A stretch of DNA of 64,000 nucleotides from an uncultured Shewanella sp. Lineage in GTDB: Bacteria; Pseudomonadota; Gammaproteobacteria; Enterobacterales; Shewanellaceae. The DNA is taken from contig NZ_CANLKR010000016.1 of assembly GCF_947491715.1 (NCBI RefSeq), positions 1-64,000 on the forward strand, in the 5' to 3' direction. The notes under the pieces were generated by a model, which made no database searches, was not told the origin of the DNA, and saw only the letters and a list, made by a program, of their open reading frames with translations. Positions 46,290 through 53,137 of the stretch are shown one piece after another. The stretch's first letter is position 1; each line of letters starts with the position of its first letter. Position numbers and translations under genes: made by a program.

Positions 46290-47280
46290 AAGCACTATCA
46301 AGCCAACGATGGCAATTTCTTGCGCCTTGTCGTCGCTTTCGTTCTAGATGTGCACAATAAGCATCCAATTCTTGCAAGCCGCCAACAGACCCTTTAAATA
46401 AACGCGTAAATTCGGTCGTCAACTTCAGCCAATTCTTTTGAGGAATATTAAGTCTATTGAGAATAGGCATAGCTAACTCACTGATTGAACCTCGCTTATC
46501 GTTTCGCTTATTATGAAGAATGAGTCGCCCCGTTTCATCCACTAACTGCAAATAATCATCCAAATGAAAGTGTAATCCTTTTGGCATATCAAGCCTTTCA
46601 TTACCTACAAACGCCAATAAATTTGCGGATTGATCACCTTTTAACGCGGCCTTTATTCGACGCTGAATACTAGTAAAATCTGACTGTTCAGGCGTATCGG
46701 CCATTTTTGCGCGAATAGGATTCAAATCAACATAAGCCATACAAGCTAACACAGCCGCTTCATCAAGTAGCGCCTGAGATTTGAAGCGTCCCTCCCAAAA
46801 CCGTCCACTGCATTTATCTTCTATGTTCGCTTTTCGTGCAATCGGTTCATTTAACGCCCTCATGAACCAGCTAATATCACTTAGACGACTACGGTACTTG
46901 GCAATGGTTTGAGATAATAACACGGTTTCAAATTCTTCCAGCGCACTACCATTAACAAATTTTTGAGTAATTTCAGTTCCTTTAAACAACTGATGCCAGC
47001 GCTGCGCAACATCCAATTTAGACCAAGTATTCGCTTCATAAATATCGACACACAGCACAACATGCAAATGATTGGACATCACTGCATAGGCACAGATATC
47101 GATTGCAAATACTTTTGCTAACTGAAGAATACGCTCTTCAACCCACACTCGCCGATGCTCATACGATTGACCTGTATAGTCATCTTTACCACACAAATAA
47201 GCTCGCCTCACACACCGAGATATACAATGATAATATGGCGTATCCTCGATGCTAATAATTGCTTTCCTTGGTATTGCCAT
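46288..47280 (-). CDS. REP-associated tyrosine transposase (RAYT, Y1/IS200-like)
   Basis: A 330-residue single-strand transposase of the HUH type. It has an N-terminal YYHCISRCVRRAYLCG, the HUH metal motif HLHVVL (about residue 70) and a long C-terminal basic extension with ERKRRQGARNCHRWL. This size is common in Shewanella and Vibrio genomes. No insertion-sequence ends are recognised, as expected for domesticated RAYTs. The truncated toxin-cassette leader ends about 100 bp upstream of its start, so it may have entered at, or helped delete, that cassette. Confidence 0.85.
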   Translation of the reverse strand: MAIPRKAIISIEDTPYYHCISRCVRRAYLCGKDDYTGQSYEHRRVWVEERILQLAKVFAIDICAYAVMSNHLHVVLCVDIYEANTWSKLDVAQRWHQLFKGTEITQKFVNGSALEEFETVLLSQTIAKYRSRLSDISWFMRALNEPIARKANIEDKCSGRFWEGRFKSQALLDEAAVLACMAYVDLNPIRAKMADTPEQSDFTSIQRRIKAALKGDQSANLLAFVGNERLDMPKGLHFHLDDYLQLVDETGRLILHNKRNDKRGSISELAMPILNRLNIPQKNWLKLTTEFTRLFKGSVGGLQELDAYCAHLERKRRQGARNCHRWLDSA

Positions 47281-47599
47281 AAACCCTCACATCGATTATT
47301 CATCAACTAATCAAAGCCTAGTTTACAGCTGCAAACTAGGCAAATAATCTTGGGTGTCTTGATTAATCGTGTCTTGATTAATCGTGTTTATAATTTAAAA
47401 AAGTGATCGCCCAAATCCCCTAAATCACCGCCATAAACCAGCGTATTGACCCCGGCACTAATGGCAGATTCGATAGGCATACAAAATAAAAAACCACCGC
47501 CAGAAGTGATATCAGAAGCGGTGGTTTTGGTTGAAATAACAACAGTTGATGATGGGTGATTAATTAATCTATGATAAGTGTCTCAGTTAACTACTATTT
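47281..47599. other. Truncated cassette leader and duplicated 15-mer
   Basis: Contains the start of a toxin cassette (about 47387-47480) with the same leader as at 50.0 and 52.7 kb. It breaks off where the toxin gene should continue. Next to the break, TCTTGATTAATCGTG is repeated twice in tandem (about 47356-47385). The cassette hairpin b follows. Confidence 0.6.
47485..47528. repeat. Cassette hairpin b
   Basis: AAACCACCGC / GCGGTGGTTT with a longer 17-nt loop. It belongs to the flavour whose flank reads TTGAAAT..CA and lies between the 165-residue immunity gene and the truncated leader. Confidence 0.75.
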
Positions 47600-48097
47600 T
47601 CAATCTAAGCTAATCTCTTTGATATTAACACCAGCAACCCCTATACCAATTAATTTATCACCTTTTCCAACCAAAAAGTCTACAGAGAAACTACGATAAA
47701 TTTTTGTAATTTTCTCTTTTTTAAAAAACATAACCCTTAAATACTTATGACTCCCATAAACTTCGAAGTCTGACTCCACATCTAAAAATCTATCTTCAGG
47801 CCAACCTGTCACATCAATGATAGGCAAAAAACTTTCAATCAAAAGTTCATCCAAATGAATATCTGCGATAGATGATATAGATTTCAACATAACAATACTG
47901 ATTTCTGAAATACACCCACTGTCTGGATTTATAGCAATTTCTATTAAGGTATCTTTAAAATTACCTGTTCTCCAATAAAGTGGCACCGAAATTTTTTGCT
48001 TCTTAAACTCAGCAATAAATGGTACATAACCTGAATCTAGAACCTGTATTTCTTCAGGCTCTTTTATTGAAATAATATTTAACATGTTACATGTCAT
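47600..48097 (-). CDS. Probable orphan immunity protein
   Basis: A 165-residue soluble, acidic protein of unknown family with alternating strands (EIQVLDSGYVPFIAEFKKQKISVPLYW). Its ATG overlaps, as ATGA, the stop codon of a short upstream frame with a toxin-like tail (48094-48201). That coupling is typical of toxin/immunity pairs. Position, size and hairpin-bounded location support the immunity role. The cognate toxin is almost completely lost. Confidence 0.65.
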   Translation of the reverse strand: MTCNMLNIISIKEPEEIQVLDSGYVPFIAEFKKQKISVPLYWRTGNFKDTLIEIAINPDSGCISEISIVMLKSISSIADIHLDELLIESFLPIIDVTGWPEDRFLDVESDFEVYGSHKYLRVMFFKKEKITKIYRSFSVDFLVGKGDKLIGIGVAGVNIKEISLD

Positions 48098-48201
48098 TTA
48101 TCTTTACTCTTAGCTGATGTGTATCTAGCATGATATAAGGCAGGAAGATGACCTTCAACTTTAGGTTTACCAACTGGACATAAGTCAAAATTTAAGCATG
48201 C
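48094..48201 (-). pseudogene. C-terminal toxin fragment
   Basis: Thirty-five codons ending in VEGHLPALYHARYTSAKSKDK, then TGA overlapping the next ATG. The upstream frame is closed by a TGA at 48202-48204, and there is no start or pretoxin region. I read it as the surviving tail of a toxin whose body was replaced. The toxin family is not recognised. Confidence 0.5.
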
Positions 48202-48250
48202 TCACTCAAATCCCTTGAAAAACAACAGAAAGCAATAAGAAAAAACAATA

Positions 48251-48286
48251 AAAAACCACCGCCAGTGTTAGTTCTGGCGGTGATTT
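48251..48286. repeat. Cassette hairpin c
   Basis: CCACCGCCAG / CTGGCGGTG with loop TGTTAGTT. Right flank GAGAACTTAACTCATTAACTTTG is shared with hairpins d and f. Lies just downstream of the Ntox21 immunity gene on the minus strand. Confidence 0.8.
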
Positions 48287-48319
48287 TGAGAACTTAACTC
48301 ATTAACTTTGGGAGGATAG

Positions 48320-48715
48320 TTAATCTTGATTATTTTTAATCAATGGATTTACCAAATCAAAACTACTCTCTGGTAATATATTGCCAGTTGAAATAGCCAA
48401 AAAAACCATATCGAACCGCTCAATAAATTCTTGTAGCTCTTCATCAGTGACACCATTTATAAGTACAGTATCATTTTTATTAAAATGGGACGCAACCATC
48501 ATCCAAACAGATTTTTGAATTCCGAGTAATTTACCAAACAATTGTTTATCCACTTCATCATAAGTTTTTAGCCAAATAGCCAAATCTGCCAACTCCTTAT
48601 GGAGTTTCCAAAAAGCATCTATGTTCCACTCATTGTGCTCATATAATCGTTCAGAAAATGAACCTTCCCAGTCAGGGTGGGTAGCTGAATATCTTTCAAT
48701 TTCATATAATTTCAT
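48320..48715 (-). CDS. Predicted immunity protein for the Ntox21-type toxin
   Basis: About 131 residues from the ATG at 48715 (a GTG three codons upstream is possible). A small acidic, helical protein beginning MKLYEIERYSATHPDWEGSF, with EHNEWNIDAFWKLHKELADLA, a pattern seen in small toxin-antidote proteins. It follows the Ntox21-type toxin gene by 47 nt and is closed by hairpin c, so a cognate immunity role is likely. Exact family not certain. Confidence 0.7.
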   Translation of the reverse strand: MKLYEIERYSATHPDWEGSFSERLYEHNEWNIDAFWKLHKELADLAIWLKTYDEVDKQLFGKLLGIQKSVWMMVASHFNKNDTVLINGVTDEELQEFIERFDMVFLAISTGNILPESSFDLVNPLIKNNQD

Positions 48716-48762
48716 AATTAACACTAACGCCTATTTTTTTAACATAAACATGAATAAGTAAA

Positions 48763-49944
48763 TTAATCACCAATTTGATTTAAATTAGCATCAAATGTAC
48801 CCAAACGGCCTTTTTTGCTTCCTAGTTTTTCAACAGATTTAGCCATTTTCCAAACCCCACCATTATGTGCGCCATTGCCATCACCACTACCTACATCACG
48901 CGATATATAAAGATCTTTCTTTTTATTATGAAAGACTGTTTCACCATGTGTTTTAAACTTTGTTTTTTCAAATCCCAACTTTTTCGCAGCTACAGTTGCT
49001 TCTTTTGTAGTCTTATAGAAAACCTCTCCAGGTTTCGCTGTAACACTATAATCTCCTTTTTTATCGCCATTCCCAGATCCTTTCCCTGAATGACTATTAT
49101 GCCATGCCTGACCTTTGCCGGGTTTATAAGCATTAAGTTTATCATTACTGATGCAATCATACAGATATTCAAATTCATAAATGAATTTTGGATCAACGCC
49201 CCGCTTTTTTAATTCATCAAGTACGGCGCCTGCGGTTTGCTTAACGGTTTTGCCAACAGTAAGATCAACGGCGAGATCAATCCCAAAACCAATGGCTGCA
49301 TCAATTAAAATTTCTTTTTGTTTTTCAGGCGTGGCTTCGCTGAACCCCTCAAACTTGTCAATCAAATCCTTAATCGATTCTATGACACAATAAGCCTTAT
49401 AAAGGCTATAGGCGCCCATGAAGAAAAACCAAAGCGCATTATTTTCAGCGGCATTGGCGCCTGCATCCGCTGCAATATTCACATCAGCATTAGCAATAAA
49501 GGCACCCAGTGCACTGCCTAATTTGGCTAGATCTACGCCAGTCTTTTTAAGATCGAGTAGCCTTTCCATGGCCGTTTCAAGGCTAGTATGAGTTGCAATT
49601 TTAGCGGCTTGTTGCTGCTCAGTTAATGCCGCAAAGGCCTTTTCATCCATGCCAAGTTCAGCCAGAGCTGACTCAAGGTCGTTCTCAGCCTTATTATAGG
49701 CTTGCTGTGATTTAAAGGTATCAGCAATCACCTCCCCAACAACCGCACCACCTGCGCCGGATAAACAGCTGATTTTGTTTTTCTTGTCGCTACCATGAAC
49801 ATTGGCAGTGGCTAAGCCTATGCCACAACCCAAAGCGGCGTGGGACATATAGCGTACGACTTGATTAATATCATTGTTTTTAGCGGCTTCACCAATCTTG
49901 CCTGCCATGTTTTTACCCAGCTTAGCGATGGCGCTGGTTTGCAT
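48763..49944 (-). CDS. Orphan CdiA-CT module with Ntox21-type RNase toxin
   Basis: A 393-residue frame. Residues 1-75 repeat the DUF637-like pretoxin region of the large exoprotein (MAGKIG, VRYMSHAALGCGIGLATANVHG, SCLSGAGGAV). Then come a variable helical linker and a C-terminal toxin of about 90 residues ending HNGGVWKMAKSVEKLGSKKGRLGTFDANLNQIGD. The latter strongly recalls Ntox21, the domain of Enterobacter cloacae CdiA that cuts 16S rRNA. There is no ribosome site before the ATG, and the homologous frame upstream is closed by a stop, so the module is probably silent in place. Confidence 0.8.
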   Translation of the reverse strand: MQTSAIAKLGKNMAGKIGEAAKNNDINQVVRYMSHAALGCGIGLATANVHGSDKKNKISCLSGAGGAVVGEVIADTFKSQQAYNKAENDLESALAELGMDEKAFAALTEQQQAAKIATHTSLETAMERLLDLKKTGVDLAKLGSALGAFIANADVNIAADAGANAAENNALWFFFMGAYSLYKAYCVIESIKDLIDKFEGFSEATPEKQKEILIDAAIGFGIDLAVDLTVGKTVKQTAGAVLDELKKRGVDPKFIYEFEYLYDCISNDKLNAYKPGKGQAWHNSHSGKGSGNGDKKGDYSVTAKPGEVFYKTTKEATVAAKKLGFEKTKFKTHGETVFHNKKKDLYISRDVGSGDGNGAHNGGVWKMAKSVEKLGSKKGRLGTFDANLNQIGD

Positions 49945-50056
49945 GGTTTGGACTTTTATAATTTAAAAAAAGTGATCGCCCAAATCCCCTAAATCGCCGC
50001 CATAAACCAGCGTATTGACCCCGGCACTGATGGCTGATTCGGTAGAAATACAAAAT
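49945..50056 (-). pseudogene. Cassette leader of the Ntox21 module
   Basis: The minus strand reads SAGVNTLVYGGDLGDLGDHFF then a stop, corresponding to VNAGINTIFSHGHLSDFGDQF in the full exoprotein. It is the untranslated upstream homology of the orphan module, starting directly at hairpin d. Confidence 0.7.
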
Positions 50057-50095
50057 AAAAAACCACCGTCAGTGTTAGTTCTGGCGGTGGTTTTG
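50057..50095. repeat. Cassette hairpin d
   Basis: CCACCGTCAG / CTGGCGGTGG with loop TGTTAGTT and one G-T mismatch. Flank GAGAACTTAATTCAT as in c and f. Separates the 158-residue immunity gene from the Ntox21 module. Confidence 0.8.
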
Positions 50096-50127
50096 AGAAC
50101 TTAATTCATGAATTTTAGGTGGGTTGG

Positions 50128-50604
50128 TTAATCTTTAATTAAATTCATCTTCCTTGGCAGCCAACCTGCTTTAGGCTCGGTATAGTAAGGTAAGATTTCA
50201 TTGGGAAATAAAATATCCCATATCAATCGCTTAGCAATCAACTTTAACATTTCAGGGTGGTAGTCATCTGCTCCATTAACAAAATACACTGAATCTTCTG
50301 GATAAATTTCATCCCAATAAGAACTTGCTATACAGTGAAATCCTTCGCCCAGTGGCACTTCTTCGCCCGCATTATTTTGATTCAGTGCATTCCAAAATGC
50401 CTCATCGGCCTGAAAGGCAAAAAAGAACTCTTGCTTTAAGGTGGCAAAAAATGTTGCTTCATTCCTTAAATGCATATAATAAGCTCGTTCCAGCATGTCC
50501 TCCACATCCGGGCGCTGTAATGGTGAGTCATAATGGTCTTCGTAACCGTATTCATTCTCATCAACAAATGAATAAATCAATTTGTACAAATAAGTAATTT
50601 TCAT
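50128..50604 (-). CDS. Probable orphan immunity protein
   Basis: A 158-residue acidic, soluble protein (YGYEDHYDSPLQRPDVEDMLERAYYMHLRNEATFF) with no signal peptide. Family not recognised. It lies between two cassette hairpins without a toxin gene of its own; a toxin-like tail precedes it at 50637-50762. The arrangement mirrors the 165-residue gene at 47.6 kb, so I infer an immunity role retained after toxin loss. Confidence 0.65.
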   Translation of the reverse strand: MKITYLYKLIYSFVDENEYGYEDHYDSPLQRPDVEDMLERAYYMHLRNEATFFATLKQEFFFAFQADEAFWNALNQNNAGEEVPLGEGFHCIASSYWDEIYPEDSVYFVNGADDYHPEMLKLIAKRLIWDILFPNEILPYYTEPKAGWLPRKMNLIKD

Positions 50605-50636
50605 TATTAATAGACCTATTGGTAATATATAAAATG

Positions 50637-50762
50637 TTATTTTTTCTTCTCACTGGCGACTTTATACAAACAATAGTGGTATTCATGTGCCCTTATTTTG
50701 AAGCAATGGACTTCCCAGACTTTGCTAGACAAATATCTCATCCCGATTGAATCACAGCTCAT
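50637..50762 (-). pseudogene. C-terminal toxin fragment
   Basis: Forty-one codons ending KVWEVHCFKIRAHEYHYCLY KVASEKKK and a stop, beginning at the edge of hairpin e and lacking any pretoxin region. His-rich, compact tail as in nuclease-type toxins. Read as a toxin remnant preceding the 158-residue immunity gene. Confidence 0.5.
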
Positions 50763-50803
50763 AAAAAAACCACCGCCAAATGTGATATCAGTAGCGGTGG
50801 TTT
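50763..50803. repeat. Cassette hairpin e
   Basis: AAAAAACCACCGC / GCGGTGGTTTT, longer loop as in hairpin b, flank TTGAAATTACATCAATTAACGA shared with a. Follows the AHH immunity gene on the minus strand. Confidence 0.8.
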
Positions 50804-50850
50804 TGATTGAAATTACATCAATTAACGATGAGGAGGTTGGTTAATTATTG

Positions 50851-51363
50851 TTAATTCACTTTTTTGTAAAAAACTAGGTTGTTTATGTGACCATTACTTT
50901 CAAAACCACAAGGCCAACCTCCCTGTAAATATACTGAAAATATTTTTTCAAAGAATATATTCTTTTTTCCTAAAACTACCCTGCTATGCATACAGGCAAA
51001 AAGATCTGAAACAATATCATCAAGTAATTCTTTATGTTCTAGCGATAGCTGATTCAATACACATTGATTTAAATTATCTAGCTGTGAAGCCAGTATATTT
51101 TCAACATCTGGAAACACTTCTGATGAAGTATAAATAATATCCCAAATTTCACTCATTTTATCAGAACGAAAATCACTCCAAGTCAGCTCTTCTTCACCAT
51201 AGACACTTTCCCATGCCATCATTTTTGCCCTATCAATATCAAAAATAATACGCTGATCCGAAACTTCACCTTCATGCTGCTTTAAAAGTGCACCACTATT
51301 TAAAAAATCAATAATTTCATTAAATAAATCTGTATATTTACCTAAATCTACTTGTTTATCCAT
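50851..51363 (-). CDS. Predicted immunity protein for the AHH nuclease
   Basis: About 170 residues from the ATG at 51363, which overlaps the toxin frame by 16 nt; a GTG three codons earlier is an alternative. Acidic and mostly helical, with no signal peptide. It follows the AHH toxin directly and is closed by hairpin e, so it is the likely antidote. No family recognised. Confidence 0.7.
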   Translation of the reverse strand: MDKQVDLGKYTDLFNEIIDFLNSGALLKQHEGEVSDQRIIFDIDRAKMMAWESVYGEEELTWSDFRSDKMSEIWDIIYTSSEVFPDVENILASQLDNLNQCVLNQLSLEHKELLDDIVSDLFACMHSRVVLGKKNIFFEKIFSVYLQGGWPCGFESNGHINNLVFYKKVN

Positions 51364-52634
51364 TGTAACCACACTTCTGTTTTAGCCCCATCCTTATTTC
51401 GAACTGGCATGCCCGATTCTGTAATACTTCTCAATTTAACTTGTAAATCGTATACTTGTTTTTGTAATTGAGCAATAGGTAAACTATTGTCCATTTCATT
51501 TAAGCTTTTCCTTACCGCTAAAGTATAATTAGGGTGACTCCCTGTATGCCTAGGCAAACCGCTAATAGAACCTTCAGGCTTAGCTTTGCTCGCTGGTAAA
51601 AAAATGCCGTTTGATGCGTCATCTAAATCCATACCCACTTTTTTTAAAATCGGATGACTTTTCAATTCCGAGGGAATTAAATGTTGAGCTTGATAACCCG
51701 TCCATGAATCTGAACGGTTTTTCCCCATAGACTCATTCAAATTTTTACCAAGTTTAGTTGAACTCCCCCCTGTTACTACCCCGGGTTTACCAGAAAGCAA
51801 CCTTTGAGGTTGATCAGCTATCGATACAGAAGGTTTTTGACCTATTCCCAACTTAGGATGTTTAAAGGTGCCTTGTTCAATTTGGTTAATGACATCTTCA
51901 AAGGCTGCATTCAATTTTTTGCCAAATTCAAATTTATTGAGCCCTGCTGATAACAACTTAGTCGCTGCTTTACTCCCCATAGTCATGATGACTTCAGCAG
52001 CAAAATCTTCAGCTACACCTTTAATCATCTGAATTTGTTGTTCTTCTGGAGCTTCTTTAAGATCTTCAACAAATGCTTTTATATCATCGACTCTGTCGGC
52101 TAACTCACACAACGCAATAAAATCAGCATAGAAGAACACGCCTCTTAGGATCTGACCAAATACGTTATTGTCTACTGCATTTTCAGCTGCATCCGCAGCG
52201 ATATTGACATCAATGTTTGCAACCATCGCACCGACAGCCACACTCAAACGAGCTAAATCTACCCCTGTTTTTTTAATATCTTGCAACTGATCTATCAACT
52301 GCTGATAGTCTTGCTCTAAGGTTTTATTTTCAGGATCTAACCTTAAATTAGCCAGCTTTTCAGCAGCTTTTAATTGTGTATTATCATAATCTGACTGACT
52401 CTTATAGATATCCCCTATCACTTCCCCAGCCACAGCGCCACCTGCACCCGATAAGCAGCTGATTTTGTTTTTCTTATCGCTGCCATGAACATTGGCAGTG
52501 GCTAAGCCTATGCCACAACCCAAAGCGGCGTGGGACATATAGCGTACGACTTGATTAATATCTTTATTTTCAGCCGCTTCACCAATCTTACCCGCCATGC
52601 CTTTGCCCAGCTTACTGATAGCGCTGGTTTGCAT
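51348..52634 (-). CDS. Orphan CdiA-CT module with AHH-type nuclease toxin
   Basis: A 428-residue frame. Residues 1-70 repeat the shared pretoxin region nearly word for word (MAGKIGEAAENKDINQVVRYMS..., SCLSGAGGAVAGEVIGD). A variable helical part follows, then a C-terminal nuclease of the AHH/HNH class: WTGYQAQHLIPSEL, NGIFLPAS and LPRHTGSHPNY. The usual [AGP]HH signature reads AQH here, so one His is changed. Lacks signal sequence, TPS domain and ribosome site, so it is a displaced module rather than a secreted protein by itself. Confidence 0.8.
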   Translation of the reverse strand: MQTSAISKLGKGMAGKIGEAAENKDINQVVRYMSHAALGCGIGLATANVHGSDKKNKISCLSGAGGAVAGEVIGDIYKSQSDYDNTQLKAAEKLANLRLDPENKTLEQDYQQLIDQLQDIKKTGVDLARLSVAVGAMVANIDVNIAADAAENAVDNNVFGQILRGVFFYADFIALCELADRVDDIKAFVEDLKEAPEEQQIQMIKGVAEDFAAEVIMTMGSKAATKLLSAGLNKFEFGKKLNAAFEDVINQIEQGTFKHPKLGIGQKPSVSIADQPQRLLSGKPGVVTGGSSTKLGKNLNESMGKNRSDSWTGYQAQHLIPSELKSHPILKKVGMDLDDASNGIFLPASKAKPEGSISGLPRHTGSHPNYTLAVRKSLNEMDNSLPIAQLQKQVYDLQVKLRSITESGMPVRNKDGAKTEVWLQWINK

Positions 52635-52746
52635 GGTTTGGACTTTTATAATTTAAAAAAAGTGATCGCCTAAATCCCCTAAATCGCCGCCATAAACCAG
52701 CGTATTGACCCCGGCACTAATGGCAGATTCGGTAGGAATACAAAAT
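52635..52746 (-). pseudogene. Cassette leader of the AHH module
   Basis: Same leader as at 49945-50056, with the in-frame stop after DHFF in the T7/A7 run region. It begins directly at hairpin f. Confidence 0.7.
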
Positions 52747-52783
52747 AAAAAACCACCGCCATTATTCGTTCTGGCGGTGGTCT
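52747..52783. repeat. Cassette hairpin f
   Basis: CCACCGCCA / CTGGCGGTGG, loop TTATTCGTT, flank GAGAGCTTAACTCATTAACTTTG. Marks the end of the expressed exoprotein/immunity unit. Confidence 0.8.
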
Positions 52784-52829
52784 TGAGAGCTTAACTCATT
52801 AACTTTGGAGGAGTGATTAATTTTTACAA

Positions 52830-53135
52830 CTAATCATACTCAAATTTAACATCAAACTCCCCATCGGGAAACAAGGTAAAAAAGCACTTTTTATAGAGGC
52901 CTTTTTCCTTGGTTGAGACCAATTCGGCGAGATCATCAAAATAAAAACCCAGCAAATCTGGCCCACCAATAGAGATAAGCTGACTCTCGTCATTTAAATA
53001 TTCAACTAAACTTCTTGTATGCGTATCACTCAACCTTTCATAAACCACGTCAATTCGCTGCCAGTTATCTTGCAGATCATTGTTTAACGCATTGGCAATG
53101 GCTTGGTAACACTCAATGGGATCGACAAAATCCAA
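52830..53135 (-). CDS. YezG/DUF600-like immunity protein
   Basis: A 101-residue acidic protein. W.RIDVVYER near residue 25 and FFTLFPDGEFDVKFEYD at the C-terminus match DUF600/YezG antidotes, which in Bacillus neutralise nucleases of the same toxin class as the exoprotein tip. The start is TTG, preceded at 6 nt by a perfect GGAGG. That site lies inside the last codons of the toxin gene, so translation is coupled. Position right after the toxin supports the immunity role. Confidence 0.78.
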   Translation of the reverse strand: MDFVDPIECYQAIANALNNDLQDNWQRIDVVYERLSDTHTRSLVEYLNDESQLISIGGPDLLGFYFDDLAELVSTKEKGLYKKCFFTLFPDGEFDVKFEYD

Positions 53136-53137
53136 GG

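Noticed and set aside
46288..47280. Complete insertion sequence around the RAYT
   Set aside because: No terminal repeats or left/right end hairpins and no target duplication could be identified; RAYTs are often single-copy domesticated genes.
44057..52783. CCACCGCC hairpins as integron attC sites
   Set aside because: They lack the core GTTRRRY sites and no integron integrase is present; they flank immunity genes and better fit terminators or homology borders.
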